Shown: positions 1-9,892 of the stretch, piece after piece
Position numbering within the stretch: the stretch's first letter is position 1
Layout of the letters: each line of letters begins with the position of its first letter
Source of the DNA: Budvicia aquatica DSM 5075 = ATCC 35567
GTDB lineage: Bacteria > Pseudomonadota > Gammaproteobacteria > Enterobacterales > Enterobacteriaceae
Assembly (NCBI RefSeq): GCF_000427805.1
Contig: NZ_KE386585.1
Coordinates: 113,712 to 177,711 of the forward strand
Direction: 5' to 3'
DNA: 64,000 nt
The notes under the pieces: generated by a model
Database searches by the model: none
Told to the model about the DNA's origin: nothing
Seen by the model: only the letters and a program-made list of their open reading frames with translations
Translations under genes and position numbers: made by a program

Positions 1-552
1 AATAATCAGGTCAATCTCAGGGTAGCTTTCAACTGCACCAACTCGGGCCGGAAAGCCCTGGCTGGTCATCAGATGATCGAGGCAGGCGTAGGCAGAAAAA
101 GCATGATGAGTCGCGCCATGGCCCATAAATACCGCGCACTCATTTGCTTTGAGTTCAGGCATCTGGTGCTGTATTGCCACCATTAACTGTTGATAGTCTT
201 CAAATCGGCTAAGCAAAGGAGCCCCGAGAACTAAGCGTTTAAAGTACGGGCGAAACTTTTCAATCTCGCGGACAATCTTTTCGTATTCATCCCCCTTAAT
301 GACGTGCAGAGACTGAATAGCGACGTCTTGATATCCGGCCTGTGCCAGTCGGGACAATGCCTCTCGCGGGGTATCAATTTTTAAACCATCGCGGCGTTCT
401 AATTTACGAATCACCATTCCTGAGGTAAATGCCCGAAACAGATCGCGATCGTCAAAGGCATCGGCCAGCTGTTGTTCGCAGGCTTCAATATTCTTTTTTC
501 GCGTTTCGGTGTAACTGGTTCCAAAACTGATGGCTAATAATGCTTTTTTCAT
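1..552 (-). CDS. cbiK: Sirohydrochlorin cobaltochelatase CbiK (3' part outside window)
   Basis: Inserts Co2+ into sirohydrochlorin, the metal-insertion step of anaerobic (early-cobalt) cobalamin synthesis. The ATG is at 552 and the frame runs open for 184 codons to the left edge, so about 80 C-terminal residues of a family that is about 264 aa long are missing. The N-terminus MKKALLAISFGTSY, the stretch SLHVIKGDEYEKIV and VFMGHGATHHAF match the Salmonella enzyme; the His in MGHG falls at residue 145, the known metal-binding position. It follows cbiJ by 13 nt and is the last cbi gene visible. Further B12 genes (cbiL, cbiMNQO, cbiP, cobUST by analogy with Salmonella) are not in this window. Confidence 0.95.
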   Translation of the reverse strand, partial: MKKALLAISFGTSYTETRKKNIEACEQQLADAFDDRDLFRAFTSGMVIRKLERRDGLKIDTPREALSRLAQAGYQDVAIQSLHVIKGDEYEKIVREIEKFRPYFKRLVLGAPLLSRFEDYQQLMVAIQHQMPELKANECAVFMGHGATHHAFSAYACLDHLMTSQGFPARVGAVESYPEIDLII

Positions 553-565
553 CACCATATCCTGA

Positions 566-1360
566 CTAGTTAGCGGTAATCTGACCTTGGGTTAATAATC
601 GTTCCATCTCTTTCAGGCCGTTGACCTGAGTGACTCCGTCACCATCAAACAGCCCTTTCGGGCGACAAACGATAATGCAGGGAATGCCTAACATCAGGCA
701 GGGTTCGACCTTTTGTTTAAATCCCCCCTGGGCGCCAGACTCTTTGGTAATCACCACGTCAGCCTGACAAAACTGGTATAACGCCCGATTAAAGTCGGCG
801 CTGAACGGTCCTTTTAGGGCAAAAATTTGATCGACCGACAGGCCGCAGTATTCGCACAGCGCTAAAACCTCAGTGGTGGGTAACACTCTGGCCATCACCG
901 TCATGCCGGAGAGCAGATTGACGTAGTCCGGTAGTTGCTTACTGCCGGTGGTTAGCAGCACCCGCTGCCCGAGGCTTTTAGCCAGTTCACACGCCTGATC
1001 GATAGTGGATACTCGATGAACCAGCGGATGCAAAACCGCATGAATCTCACTAATACGCTCATAGCGAATCAGCGGAATACCGACGACCCGGCAGGCCTGA
1101 AAAATATTCTTGCTGAGCAGTTCTGCATAAGGATGAGAGGCATCGATCACCTGCCGGATACCCTGCTGCTGTAAGTAATCAATCATTTGATCCGCATCCA
1201 TTCGGCCACAGACAATTTCGCCACCAATTCCGGCTGCCTGCTGAACGCCGGTCGCGGTGGCTACCGATAATCGGTAAGCGCTCCCGCTGTCATCAAGCAT
1301 TTGGCAAATCTGGCGGGCATCGCTGGTACCGCCAAAGACATGGATCAATGGTTGGCTCAC
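566..1360 (-). CDS. cbiJ: Precorrin-6A/cobalt-precorrin-6A reductase CbiJ
   Basis: NAD(P)H-dependent reduction of the corrin macrocycle at cobalt-precorrin-6A, in the cytoplasm. The 264-aa product starts with a Rossmann-like nucleotide-binding segment (IHVFGGTSDARQIC), followed by the family blocks VIDASHPYAELLSKN and LLTTGSKQL; length is normal. Its start overlaps the stop of cbiH by 4 nt, as expected for translational coupling within the cbi operon. Identification rests on family motifs and on the conserved Salmonella gene order (cbiH-cbiJ-cbiK). Confidence 0.93.
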   Translation of the reverse strand: MSQPLIHVFGGTSDARQICQMLDDSGSAYRLSVATATGVQQAAGIGGEIVCGRMDADQMIDYLQQQGIRQVIDASHPYAELLSKNIFQACRVVGIPLIRYERISEIHAVLHPLVHRVSTIDQACELAKSLGQRVLLTTGSKQLPDYVNLLSGMTVMARVLPTTEVLALCEYCGLSVDQIFALKGPFSADFNRALYQFCQADVVITKESGAQGGFKQKVEPCLMLGIPCIIVCRPKGLFDGDGVTQVNGLKEMERLLTQGQITAN

Positions 1361-2082
1361 AGCGTATATCCCCTTGGCGTGATCATTAGGCCATCGCTGA
1401 TGTAGGTCGACTGATTGCCGACAATCACCAGGCTGGTCATATCCACATTGCTGTAGTCCATTTCACCGAAGGTGGTTATCCACTTTTCCTGCTTTTTGCG
1501 ACCGGCGGCTTTCACCACCCCGACCGGCGTTGAAGGTGATGTCCAGGGCGCCATAAGCTCAAAAGCCTTTGCCAAATGACCTTCACGGCCCCGGCTGCGC
1601 GGGTTGTAAAAACAGATAACAAAGTCGGCCTCAGCGGCGGCTTTAACCCGCTTCTCAATCACATCCCATGGGGTTAATAAGTCGCTCAGGCTGATATGAC
1701 AGAAGTCATGCATTAGCGGAGCCCCTAGCAGAGCCGCGGCGGCAATGCTGGCCGTAACGCCAGATACCAGTCGCACCTCAACGTTGCGCTTTTGCTTAGT
1801 CACAATCTCTAAGATCAACCCGGCCATGCCGTAAATACCGGCGTCACCGCTGCATACCATGGCGACGTTCTTACCCTGTTCGGCTAAATCGATGGCCAAA
1901 TGGCAGCGCTCAATCTCTTTACACATGCCGGTTTTAATCACTTCTTTATCGCCGACCAACGGTTTAACCAGATGGGTATAGGTTTTATACCCCACCACTA
2001 CATCGGCCTCTTTTAACGCAGCAATGGCATCCTGAGTCATCATTGCTTCACTGCCGGGGCCAATACCAATCACTGTTAACAT
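1357..2082 (-). CDS. cbiH: Precorrin-3B/cobalt-factor III C17-methyltransferase CbiH
   Basis: SAM-dependent methylation at C17 with ring contraction of cobalt-factor III. The 241-aa product carries the tetrapyrrole methylase signatures: GIGPGSEAMMT at the N-terminus, AMVCSGDAGIYGMAGL around residues 75-90, and FYNPRSRGREGHL near 160. One of four corrin methyltransferase-fold proteins in this operon (CbiE, CbiF, CbiH, and CobA across the divergent promoter). The start lies next to the cbiG stop and its stop overlaps cbiJ, so the genes are tightly coupled. Confidence 0.94.
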   Translation of the reverse strand: MLTVIGIGPGSEAMMTQDAIAALKEADVVVGYKTYTHLVKPLVGDKEVIKTGMCKEIERCHLAIDLAEQGKNVAMVCSGDAGIYGMAGLILEIVTKQKRNVEVRLVSGVTASIAAAALLGAPLMHDFCHISLSDLLTPWDVIEKRVKAAAEADFVICFYNPRSRGREGHLAKAFELMAPWTSPSTPVGVVKAAGRKKQEKWITTFGEMDYSNVDMTSLVIVGNQSTYISDGLMITPRGYTL

Positions 2083-3140
2083 TACGCCAATACTCCTAAA
2101 GTCATGGTGACACCCTGTTGTTTCAGGGTATGTCCGGTAATATTCCCGCCGCTCAACAGCCAGGCAACCGGTTGAGAAACACAGCCGGCTCCTACCGTTT
2201 GACGGACAAAATCAGAAACCGGAAAAAGATGTTCAAGCTCAGAAAGGGCACTCACGGGGAATAGCTGAAACGGAACGCCGCTGGACCGAGCCAGTTGGTT
2301 CAGCGCGGGCTCATCTCGTTTTAAATCCACGCTGCCAATCGCTTTTAACGCCAGAGGATCAAGATCATTGTCAGCCAGATGTGCCGACAACATTTGCGCG
2401 ACCAAAACGGGGTCAACGCCGCGACGACAGCCAATCCCGACAACTACCCGACGCGGCACCAGCTTGAACGTTGGCACGTTTAGCCTCAGCATTTCCCGGT
2501 GGTAGCTGATATACACCAGCCCGTCGAGTTCAGGTAAAGCGGCCAAGTCCTCTACCGGTACAAAACCGCGGGTATCAACACGCTCTTTTTGCGCAACTAA
2601 TGCCGGGTGCCACCAGATGCCGACTTTTTTGCCGCTCACCAACATTTGGTTTACCGTCTTTACGCTGTCACGAAAGTTGTCTATCCGGCCGTCGATCTCT
2701 CCTGCCAGTTGGTCAAGAGCGGCCATGTTATTGACGTCAGTAGCCGTAGTAATCACCGCCTGCCCGCCGAGAATATCGGCAAGCTGCCGGGCCAGTTGAT
2801 TAGCACCGCCAACGTGGCCGGACAATAAGCTAATAGCAAATTGGCCTTGTTCATCGAGTACCACAACGGCCGGATCGGTCAGTTTGTCGTGAAGTACCGG
2901 CGCCAGCACCCGAACGGTAACGCCGGTGGCCCCGATCACAATCAGTCGGTCATACTGGCCAAATGCCTGACGAAGTGCGTTGGCAAACCCGCCATCAAAC
3001 GGAATAAAACCGGGTTCTATCAGCGCCGGGCTGGTAAAACAGCTCATCTTCAGATGCGGTCGTAGCCGCCGGGCCAGCGCAACGCCGCCCGGCGTCAGAC
3101 AAAACAGCGCAATGGATAAATCAGGCCTGACGGTACTCAT
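2082..3140 (-). CDS. cbiG: Cobalt-precorrin-5A hydrolase CbiG
   Basis: Opens the delta-lactone of cobalt-precorrin-5A and releases acetaldehyde. The product, about 352 aa, has the family stretch [18 protein letters not shown], then [36 protein letters not shown] and the C-terminal CbiG/CobE domain ([10 protein letters not shown]). I start it at the Met encoded at 3140 (MSTVRPDL) because this aligns with the Salmonella N-terminus; an in-frame upstream Met at 3185 would add 15 residues lying wholly inside cbiF. With the start at 3140 the gene overlaps the cbiF 3' end by 20 nt. Confidence 0.93.
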   Translation of the reverse strand: MSTVRPDLSIALFCLTPGGVALARRLRPHLKMSCFTSPALIEPGFIPFDGGFANALRQAFGQYDRLIVIGATGVTVRVLAPVLHDKLTDPAVVVLDEQGQFAISLLSGHVGGANQLARQLADILGGQAVITTATDVNNMAALDQLAGEIDGRIDNFRDSVKTVNQMLVSGKKVGIWWHPALVAQKERVDTRGFVPVEDLAALPELDGLVYISYHREMLRLNVPTFKLVPRRVVVGIGCRRGVDPVLVAQMLSAHLADNDLDPLALKAIGSVDLKRDEPALNQLARSSGVPFQLFPVSALSELEHLFPVSDFVRQTVGAGCVSQPVAWLLSGGNITGHTLKQQGVTMTLGVLA

Positions 3141-3900
3141 GGCTGAATCCCGCATCATAAAGTTTTGAATAGTGATACTCATCACCGAGGAACGGCCCCA
3201 CCAGAATCAGCGCCGTCTTACAAATACCGGAAGCTTTTACCCGTTCAGCGATATCCGCTAAGGTAGCGCGCACAATCTGGCAGTCTTCCCATGTCGCTTT
3301 GTAAACTACCGCAACCGGTGTTTCTGGCGGATAACCGCCCGATGTGAGCTGCTTAACGACTCCGGTAATATCCTGAACCGACAGAAAAATCGCCATCGAT
3401 GTTTGATGGGCAGCAAAGGATTCCAGACTCTCCTTGGGGGGCATCGGCGTTCGACCTTCAATACGCGTAATAATCAGGCTTTGCGAAACCTCCGGTACGG
3501 TATATTCCACCCCAAGCTGAGAAGCCGCCCCCAAAAATGAGCTTACCCCCGGTACAGAAACGAATGAGATTCCGTGTTCCGACAGCACTTCCCCCTGCTC
3601 ACGAATAGAGCCATACAGGGATAAATCACCGGTTTGCAGACGAACCACGAGCTTGCCGGCCTTAACTCCGCCGATCATCAGGTCCGTAATTTGGTGTAAC
3701 GTCAGGCTGGCACTGTCATGACATTCTGCGTCTGCAGGGCAATACTCCAACAGTTCAGTATTAATCAGCGAGCCGGCATAGATAACCACCTGAGCCTGTT
3801 GTAACAGACGGTAGCCTTTTAAGGTGATCAGGGTTTTATCCCCCGGTCCGGCGCCAACAAACCATACTTTGCTGGTATCAAAATCAAAACGTTCAGGCAC
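3121..3900 (-). CDS. cbiF: Cobalt-precorrin-4 C11-methyltransferase CbiF
   Basis: SAM-dependent methylation of C11 of cobalt-precorrin-4. The 259-aa product begins with [18 protein letters not shown] (SAM/tetrapyrrole-binding loop), followed by [18 protein letters not shown] and [19 protein letters not shown], all diagnostic of the CobM/CbiF group. Its start overlaps cbiT by 8 nt. Length and motifs are normal. Confidence 0.95.
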   Translation of the reverse strand: MPERFDFDTSKVWFVGAGPGDKTLITLKGYRLLQQAQVVIYAGSLINTELLEYCPADAECHDSASLTLHQITDLMIGGVKAGKLVVRLQTGDLSLYGSIREQGEVLSEHGISFVSVPGVSSFLGAASQLGVEYTVPEVSQSLIITRIEGRTPMPPKESLESFAAHQTSMAIFLSVQDITGVVKQLTSGGYPPETPVAVVYKATWEDCQIVRATLADIAERVKASGICKTALILVGPFLGDEYHYSKLYDAGFSHEYRQA

Positions 3901-4462
3901 GACACTCCTCCTTCAGACAGGAAATAAGATAAGCGGGATTATTCGGTTTGAAATAGTGCCCCTGCCCCAGTGAAGTCAACGCACCTATCTGAAGTTCGCA
4001 GCAGTCAAGCTGTGTCACCCGGCAGGTTTGGAGATACGCCAGTGCTTTGGTCAGGTTTTCGAGCAGAATAAAGGTCATCACCAGGCGACCGCCTGACGGT
4101 AAATGTTGCAGCGACCAGTCAACTAACTCCGTCAGTTGACCACCGGTTCCGCCAATAAAAATGGCATCAGCCGTTTCCGCAATATCGACCGGAGCCATGC
4201 CGGAGATAATCCGGATATTGTGGCAATCAAAATGCCGACAGTTTTCAGCGATCAGACTCAACGCAGACTCATTGCGCTCAATGGCAATCACGTCCAGATT
4301 CGGGTAGCGTAAAGCGGCTTCAATAGAAATACTTCCGGTGCCGGCGCCGATATCAATCAATCGCCGTGCATGGCGTAAATCCAGCCGTTCCAACGCCAGC
4401 AGCCTTACCGGCTCTTTAGTCATTGGCACCCGGTGCCCGCGCAGAAATAGTTCATCGTTCAT
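3893..4462 (-). CDS. cbiT: Cobalt-precorrin-6B C15-methyltransferase (decarboxylating) CbiT
   Basis: Methylates C15 and decarboxylates the C12 acetate of cobalt-precorrin-6B (or 7, depending on nomenclature). The 189-aa product is a class I SAM methyltransferase: motif I is [17 protein letters not shown] (about residues 35-52), motif [13 protein letters not shown], and [15 protein letters not shown] follows. It is separate from CbiE, whereas the aerobic pathway has both fused as CobL. Overlaps cbiE by 11 nt. Confidence 0.94.
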   Translation of the reverse strand: MNDELFLRGHRVPMTKEPVRLLALERLDLRHARRLIDIGAGTGSISIEAALRYPNLDVIAIERNESALSLIAENCRHFDCHNIRIISGMAPVDIAETADAIFIGGTGGQLTELVDWSLQHLPSGGRLVMTFILLENLTKALAYLQTCRVTQLDCCELQIGALTSLGQGHYFKPNNPAYLISCLKEECRA

Positions 4463-5054
4463 TGAGAATCACCACTACGTTGATGTCATAGTCAGACCCA
4501 ACTTCGTCGGGTTTAAGATAGGTAATTCGCTGACTTTGCTGAGATAAGTTCTCGCCAATCACCATAAATCGCTGCTGACCGCGCGCTAAAATCTGATCGG
4601 CAATTTCACGCGGACCGATGATTTTATCGGTCACCATGCCAATTTTGGGATGAGATAAAAGCCAGTCGAAATCGGGCCTGCGCCCGTGGCTGCTGGTGAG
4701 ATAGATGTCATTCATATCCAGATGAATCAGCGAGCACAGATACTGAACCGCACTGATGCCGGGAAGAATGCGGATATTCTCAGGTCTGAAATATTCGGCG
4801 ATCCGTTTGCCGATGCCATAGAACAGCGGATCGCCGGAAGCCAGTACCACGACGTTTTTCTGCTGGTGCAGCTCAAGCCATTTCATCAGAGAATAGATAT
4901 CTGAACTAAGCCGTTTGGTCTCACCGTTAAAATGGGGAAATATCGCTAAATGGCGTTCTCCGCCGACCAGAATATCGGCCCGTGCGACGGCGTTCAGTAA
5001 TGCCTGAGTGTGATGGTCCGGCGCTCCCGGGCCAACGCCGACAACGGTAATCAT
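4452..5054 (-). CDS. cbiE: Cobalt-precorrin-7 C5-methyltransferase CbiE
   Basis: SAM-dependent C5 methylation of the corrin ring. The 200-aa product has the tetrapyrrole methylase start [18 protein letters not shown], the [18 protein letters not shown] block (about residues 70-87) and [18 protein letters not shown]. Start overlaps the cbiD stop by 4 nt. Pairs functionally with the adjacent CbiT. Confidence 0.94.
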   Translation of the reverse strand: MITVVGVGPGAPDHHTQALLNAVARADILVGGERHLAIFPHFNGETKRLSSDIYSLMKWLELHQQKNVVVLASGDPLFYGIGKRIAEYFRPENIRILPGISAVQYLCSLIHLDMNDIYLTSSHGRRPDFDWLLSHPKIGMVTDKIIGPREIADQILARGQQRFMVIGENLSQQSQRITYLKPDEVGSDYDINVVVILNER

Positions 5055-6205
5055 CGGAAGTCCTCCACGATCTCACTCACCGGGCGATTGCTGCCCAAGA
5101 CCTGATTTTCAAAAGAAAACATTACCGCGTCGCACTTCGGTTTATCACTAGAGAACCGCAGCATTTGGTCGACACGGAAACAGATCTTTCGGGCTATTTG
5201 GTGATAAACCGCTTGCCAGCCGCGTTCAGCAATCAGCTCAATCGCCGCCTCGGTGGTGTCGCACCGATCTACCGCCTGAAGCAGTTCAACAGGTGCCCCC
5301 ATCAGAGCCAAATGTGAGATCAAGGTTTCCATGCGACCATCAGCAATATGACTGTGGGTATGGAAAATTCCGGCGGCAATCTTCACCAGCTTACCGGGGT
5401 GCCCCACTAAAACCACATGGCGGAAACCCAGCCGGACCGTTTCCTGTAACATGTAGCCGACAAAATTGCTCATAGTGACGACATAATCGCCATCGATAGA
5501 CATTTGCTGACTGACAAAGCGTTCGCCGTGGTTACCGGGCACCAAAATGATTTTCTCTAGCCCGTTGGCTCGCTTCATTTCCAGTTCAATAGACAAAGAG
5601 CGTTTCCAGCTCTCTTCTGACATAGGCGTTACAATGCCGCTGGTACCGATAATTGAAATACCGCCTTTAATACCCAGCCTGTCGTTATAGGTTTTCTTTG
5701 CCCGTTCTTCGCCTTCCGGCGCAAAAATCACAATCTCAGCCCCGCGATTAGGGCCAATAACATCGCGTACCGCCTGCTCAATGGTTTGCCGAGGGGTTTT
5801 ATTAATTGCCGCACAGCCGACGGGTAAGCCGACGCCGTTGCGCGTAACCCGCCCAACGCCCTCTCCGCCTTCAAGCCGTATAACGCCGCCATCGTTGAGT
5901 GACACTCTGGCGTAAATCAGCATGCCGTGAGTCGCATCAATATCATCGCCGCCGTCTTTACGAATAGCTGCTGAGGCCTGCTGACCTTCAATCAGCGGCT
6001 GTTCAACGTTTAAAAACAGCGCGACGCCTGACGGGGTCACAATGGAAACTTGATTAATCACCTGCTGGCGTAACACCATCAGCGCCGCGACTCGCGCGGC
6101 CGCCGTTGCGCAGGAACCGGTGGTATACCCTTTGCGCAGCGCTTTGCCTTTATGCCAGACCACGCCGAGATTGGCACTGCTGTCCGGCGGGCTTATCTGA
6201 TTCAT
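5051..6205 (-). CDS. cbiD: Cobalt-precorrin-5B C1-methyltransferase CbiD
   Basis: Adds the C1 methyl group of the corrin ring. The product of 384 aa has the invariant N-terminal [17 protein letters not shown], the central [23 protein letters not shown], and [21 protein letters not shown]. CbiD is specific to the early-cobalt pathway and not homologous to the other corrin methylases, so it is the strongest marker that this operon makes B12 anaerobically. Four-nt overlap with cbiC. Confidence 0.96.
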   Translation of the reverse strand: MNQISPPDSSANLGVVWHKGKALRKGYTTGSCATAAARVAALMVLRQQVINQVSIVTPSGVALFLNVEQPLIEGQQASAAIRKDGGDDIDATHGMLIYARVSLNDGGVIRLEGGEGVGRVTRNGVGLPVGCAAINKTPRQTIEQAVRDVIGPNRGAEIVIFAPEGEERAKKTYNDRLGIKGGISIIGTSGIVTPMSEESWKRSLSIELEMKRANGLEKIILVPGNHGERFVSQQMSIDGDYVVTMSNFVGYMLQETVRLGFRHVVLVGHPGKLVKIAAGIFHTHSHIADGRMETLISHLALMGAPVELLQAVDRCDTTEAAIELIAERGWQAVYHQIARKICFRVDQMLRFSSDKPKCDAVMFSFENQVLGSNRPVSEIVEDFR

Positions 6206-6834
6206 ACCGCCTCCGGCATCCGGTACAGGATGGCGTTAATAATGGCGGCCGCCACGTTACTCCCGCCTTTTCGTCCTTTGGCGGCAATGTAGTTTAAGTC
6301 ACTGTCAATCAGCGCATCCTTTGACTCTTCGGCCCCGACAAAGCCAACCGGCACGCCCACAACGGCAGCCGGGCTGACCCGATGCTCCATCAGTCGAAAC
6401 AGCGCAGTCGGCGCATTGCCGAAAACAAATATCTTTTCTTCCGGCTCCTGCAGGGCAATATCCACCGCCGCCATCGAGCGGGTAATCTGTTGGTCTTTTG
6501 CCATCTGGACCACCCGCGGGTCACTGATATAGCAACGGCACTGGCTGCCATACTGGGCAAGGCGGGTTTTATTGATACCCGAAAGCGCCATAGTGGTATC
6601 GGTATACAGGGTACAGCCGCGCTGAATAGCCTGACGGATAGTCGCGATAACATCGGGGGAGAAATGAAGAATATCCAGCCAGTCAAAGTCTGCGGTGGTA
6701 TGGATAACCCGCTTAATGACCGCTTCCCGATCTTGATCGGCAAAGCGATATTCCGGCCGCGCTTCATGAATAATGTCACTGATAATACAAAAACTGTTTT
6801 CTTCTATTTGTGCGGGTTTTTGAATGTAATTCAT
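6202..6834 (-). CDS. cbiC: Cobalt-precorrin-8 methylmutase CbiC
   Basis: Shifts a methyl group from C11 to C12 to give cobyrinic acid. The 210-aa product contains [11 protein letters not shown] with the catalytic His of the CobH/CbiC family, [11 protein letters not shown], and [18 protein letters not shown] near the C-terminus. A good ribosome-binding site (AAGGAT) precedes the ATG at 6834. It lies 13 nt after the cbiB stop, one of the few non-overlapping junctions in the operon. Confidence 0.95.
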   Translation of the reverse strand: MNYIQKPAQIEENSFCIISDIIHEARPEYRFADQDREAVIKRVIHTTADFDWLDILHFSPDVIATIRQAIQRGCTLYTDTTMALSGINKTRLAQYGSQCRCYISDPRVVQMAKDQQITRSMAAVDIALQEPEEKIFVFGNAPTALFRLMEHRVSPAAVVGVPVGFVGAEESKDALIDSDLNYIAAKGRKGGSNVAAAIINAILYRMPEAV

Positions 6835-6847
6835 GAAGCTGCGATCC

Positions 6848-7807
6848 TTATATCATCAGGTTAAACAGGCTATATAACAGCGCAAACAGCAGCAGAGCCA
6901 TCACCGATGCAACCTTCATCAGCTGCGTCGTTTTAGTCATATCATCAAGGGTGATTTCACGCCGTTCGTCGCCTATCCATGGTTTTTCAACCCGTTGGTT
7001 AAAATAGGTATTTGGCCCGCCAAGGCGTACGCCTAAGGCTCCTGCTACCGTGGCTTCTGACCATCCGCTATTCGGGCTTTTGTGCTGATAGCGATCCCGC
7101 CAGCCAATATGCAACGCCTGACGGTAATCCAGCTTTAGCCACCAGGCGGCCAGTGCCAATAGCAGCCAACCGAGGCGGGCCGGGATCCAGTTAGCCACAT
7201 CGTCGGCCCGGGCTGAGAACATGCCGATAGCCTGAAATTTTGGCGTTTTGTACCCCACCATCGAGTCCAGCGTATTAACCGCTTTATATGCCATCGCTAA
7301 CGGAGCCCCGCCCAGCATCAGGAAAAACAGCGGGGCTATAACGCCGTCAACGGTGTTTTCTGCCACGGTTTCCGTTACCGCTCTGGCTATTTGTGGTGGC
7401 GCTAACTCAGCGGTATCTCGACCCACGATCCACGAAAGCTTCTCGCGGCTTTCTGCCAGATCGCCCTTTTTCAGCGCCTGATAAACCTGATCGGCGGCAT
7501 CGCTCAGGCTTCGGGTCGCCAGAGTGGTATAAATCATCCACACTTCTACGGCGCATCCCAGCCAAAACTGGATACCAAAAGCCAGTCTGAGTACCCAATA
7601 ACTGGCCAGCCAGGCCGCTCCCACCACCACCAGCCAAAGTACAATGCCGCCCAGTTGCAGGCCCGACTCCGTTTTACAGCGGCTGCGAATCATCGCTTCC
7701 GTTTTACTAATAAGTTCGCCAATCCAGCGCACCGGATGCGGCCAGCTTTGGGGGTCTCCCAATTTCAGATCTAATAGAAAAGCAATAAACCAGGTGAAAA
7801 TACTCAT
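6848..7807 (-). CDS. cbiB: Adenosylcobinamide-phosphate synthase CbiB
   Basis: Integral membrane enzyme that joins (R)-1-amino-2-propanol O-2-phosphate (made by PduX and CobD, encoded divergently in this window) to adenosylcobyric acid. The 319-aa product has four to five hydrophobic segments and the conserved block NTLDSMVGYKTPKFQAIG (about residues 178-195), plus SEATVAGALGVRLGG and DMTKTTQLM. Start overlaps the cbiA stop by 4 nt. Confidence 0.95.
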   Translation of the reverse strand: MSIFTWFIAFLLDLKLGDPQSWPHPVRWIGELISKTEAMIRSRCKTESGLQLGGIVLWLVVVGAAWLASYWVLRLAFGIQFWLGCAVEVWMIYTTLATRSLSDAADQVYQALKKGDLAESREKLSWIVGRDTAELAPPQIARAVTETVAENTVDGVIAPLFFLMLGGAPLAMAYKAVNTLDSMVGYKTPKFQAIGMFSARADDVANWIPARLGWLLLALAAWWLKLDYRQALHIGWRDRYQHKSPNSGWSEATVAGALGVRLGGPNTYFNQRVEKPWIGDERREITLDDMTKTTQLMKVASVMALLLFALLYSLFNLMI

Positions 7808-9231
7808 AGATGTTCCCGCGCGATTTCAAGCCAACGGTGGAGTAAACCAGGCCGTTGAGCAAAGTGGACGTGTAAATAACTGGCCAGCGTATTACCATTT
7901 TGGTATCCGCCCTGCCAGCATTTTTCAATCACGCCATCTCGCCGTTTAGTGATATCGAAGACCGGATCAAGATCTGAGTTAAAATCGGAATAGTGAAATT
8001 CATGCCCGCGCAGGGTTTCACCTTTAGCTATCAGAGTGGTGTCGCGGTTAGCTTTAGCTTCACAATAGCCAAAGCGGGTCAGCCGCTTTTCCATATGGCT
8101 TTGGCCGGCAATCAGCCCGACCATCGTATGGCGAACGCCTTGTGCATCGGTCAGCGTTTCACCTAAATACATCAGCCCGCCGCACTCGGCGTAAATAGGA
8201 ATCCCTTTCAGGTGTGCCTGTCGCAATGACTGATACATTGAGCCGTTAGCGGCCAGTTGCTCGGCATACAGTTCGGGGTATCCGCCGCCGATATACACCA
8301 TCTGACATTCCGGTAGCTGGCTGTCGTAAAGCGGACTAAAGCGCTTTATCACCACGCCGGACTTTTCCAGCAATGCCAGATTGTCGGGGTAATAGAAGTT
8401 AAAGGCTGAATCTTCAGCTAAAGCCAGCGTTAACCCGTGGCCCAGTTGAGGGTCAATAAGCCCCTCAACGCTGCCGATGGGTGGTTCATTAAGCCGGACC
8501 AAATCAAGCAGCTTGTCCAGCTCAACCGTCGCTTCTATTTGTTGTGCCAGAACCTGCCAGCGCTGTTGTTGTAAGCCTTGCTCAGGTAAGCATTGCGCTG
8601 ATAAGGATTGCGCTGATAAGGATTGTTCACGGGCAGGATTAAGGCCAAGATAGCGTGAAGGCAGTTCAATATCAGGCATTACCGGCATGCGTCCCAATAC
8701 GGGGATGCCACAATGTTGTTCAATAGCCTGTTTGAGTAGTTGGTAATGGCTGTCACTGTTAACCCGATTGACCAGCACGCCGGCGATATTGACCGAAGGG
8801 TCAAAGTGCTGAAAGCCCATGACCGTTGCGGCTATTGAGGTGGATACTCCTTTGCCATCAACTAATAAAATAACCGGGCATCCCAGTTGTTTAGCCATGG
8901 CCGCGGTGCTGCAATAGTTCAGGCCGGTACCGTAGCCGTCATAAAGCCCCATAACGCCTTCGATCACCGCAATATCTTTATCGACTAAACATTGGTTAAA
9001 CAGGCCATTAAGAATTGAGGCCGGTAGCATAAAAGCATCAAGATTACGGCTGGCAACGCCGGTAACCGCGGTATGCCAACCGCTATCGAGATAATCTGGT
9101 CCGATTTTGAAAGGTTGTATACGCATCTGGCGAGCCATTAAGGCGCGCATCACGCCAAGCGTTATGGTGGTTTTACCACAACCACTGGCAGTACCTGCAA
9201 TCACAAACGCGTATTTTTGTTGCTGATGCAT
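7804..9231 (-). CDS. cbiA: Cobyrinic acid a,c-diamide synthase CbiA
   Basis: ATP- and glutamine-dependent amidation of the a and c carboxylates of cobyrinate; first gene of the cbi operon. The product, about 475 aa, has an N-terminal P-loop (AGTASGCGKTTITLG) and a C-terminal class I glutaminase domain with YAECGGLMYLGETL, whose Cys is the nucleophile, then GHEFHYSDF. I start it at 9231 because an AGGAAAGG ribosome-binding site sits just upstream and the N-terminus then matches the family; an upstream Met at 9291 would add 20 unmatched residues. Between the two domains a 15-bp tandem duplication (8592-8621) encodes a doubled SLSAQ. Confidence 0.94.
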   Translation of the reverse strand: MHQQQKYAFVIAGTASGCGKTTITLGVMRALMARQMRIQPFKIGPDYLDSGWHTAVTGVASRNLDAFMLPASILNGLFNQCLVDKDIAVIEGVMGLYDGYGTGLNYCSTAAMAKQLGCPVILLVDGKGVSTSIAATVMGFQHFDPSVNIAGVLVNRVNSDSHYQLLKQAIEQHCGIPVLGRMPVMPDIELPSRYLGLNPAREQSLSAQSLSAQCLPEQGLQQQRWQVLAQQIEATVELDKLLDLVRLNEPPIGSVEGLIDPQLGHGLTLALAEDSAFNFYYPDNLALLEKSGVVIKRFSPLYDSQLPECQMVYIGGGYPELYAEQLAANGSMYQSLRQAHLKGIPIYAECGGLMYLGETLTDAQGVRHTMVGLIAGQSHMEKRLTRFGYCEAKANRDTTLIAKGETLRGHEFHYSDFNSDLDPVFDITKRRDGVIEKCWQGGYQNGNTLASYLHVHFAQRPGLLHRWLEIAREHL

Positions 9232-9892
9232 AACCTTTCCTAAAAATGCCAGAACCTTGTTATCAGACAAAATGAAAAACCCTGTATTCAATTAGGCAAT
9301 ACACAGTCCGCATACGGAAAATTTATTTTATATAACGTTTCATTAACCCAAATATATATAACAATAAATGTATCAATATTGTTATTACATTGTGAGCTTA
9401 TATTTTAAATCGGCAAAAAATAAAGATCGTCTTCTTCATTTTTAAAATACACAACTTAACTTATATAAACACACTACCATTCATTTTTTGTGACAACACT
9501 CATAATTATTATTGATTAATTATATTTCCGTACAAAAAACACCCTCACATTTATAAAAAAACAAAAGAATAAATAGTAACACGCATTTTAATATATTTTT
9601 CCAAAGTCTTCATTCTTGTAAAAATTCAAATCAAAATCACATTTTATTGATTTTTAACGATATTAATTTACCAAAAATAGGAAATTTAATTCATTACATA
9701 TTTTAAAGAGGTCATTCCGTAAAATGATTAAATAATGAGATCGAAGTCAAATTTATTATTATTTTATTAATGGATAATGCGACGGATTTTAAATTAGCGA
9801 TAAAAGTTACTTATATAAAAATCACCAGCTACTCATTCAGAATAAATAGCAGTTAAATAGTCATATATCTTCTCAGTCATATAGGTAATCTA
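9232..9892. promoter_or_regulatory. Divergent cbiA / cobA regulatory region
   Basis: About 660 bp of very AT-rich DNA separates the minus-strand cbi operon from the plus-strand cobA-cobD-pduX genes, so both promoters must lie here. I see no convincing gene. I looked for a cobalamin riboswitch (B12-box) on either strand and saw none. One CRP-like site is listed separately. No pocR-like activator gene is in the window, so how this region responds to anaerobiosis or carbon source cannot be read directly. Confidence 0.6.
9489..9504. promoter_or_regulatory. Possible CRP-binding site
   Basis: TGTGA-N6-TCATA: one mismatch to the CRP half-site pair TGTGA-N6-TCACA, with AT-rich flanks. It lies 258 bp from the cbiA start and 389 bp from the cobA start. 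In Salmonella the cob operon is under catabolite control, which makes the site plausible, but one such near-match is expected by chance in AT-rich DNA. Confidence 0.3.

Noticed and set aside
9655..9671. FNR-like site (TTGATTTTTAACGA) in the cbi/cob divergent region
   Set aside because: The second half-site has two mismatches to ATCAA; in such AT-rich DNA this is not significant.
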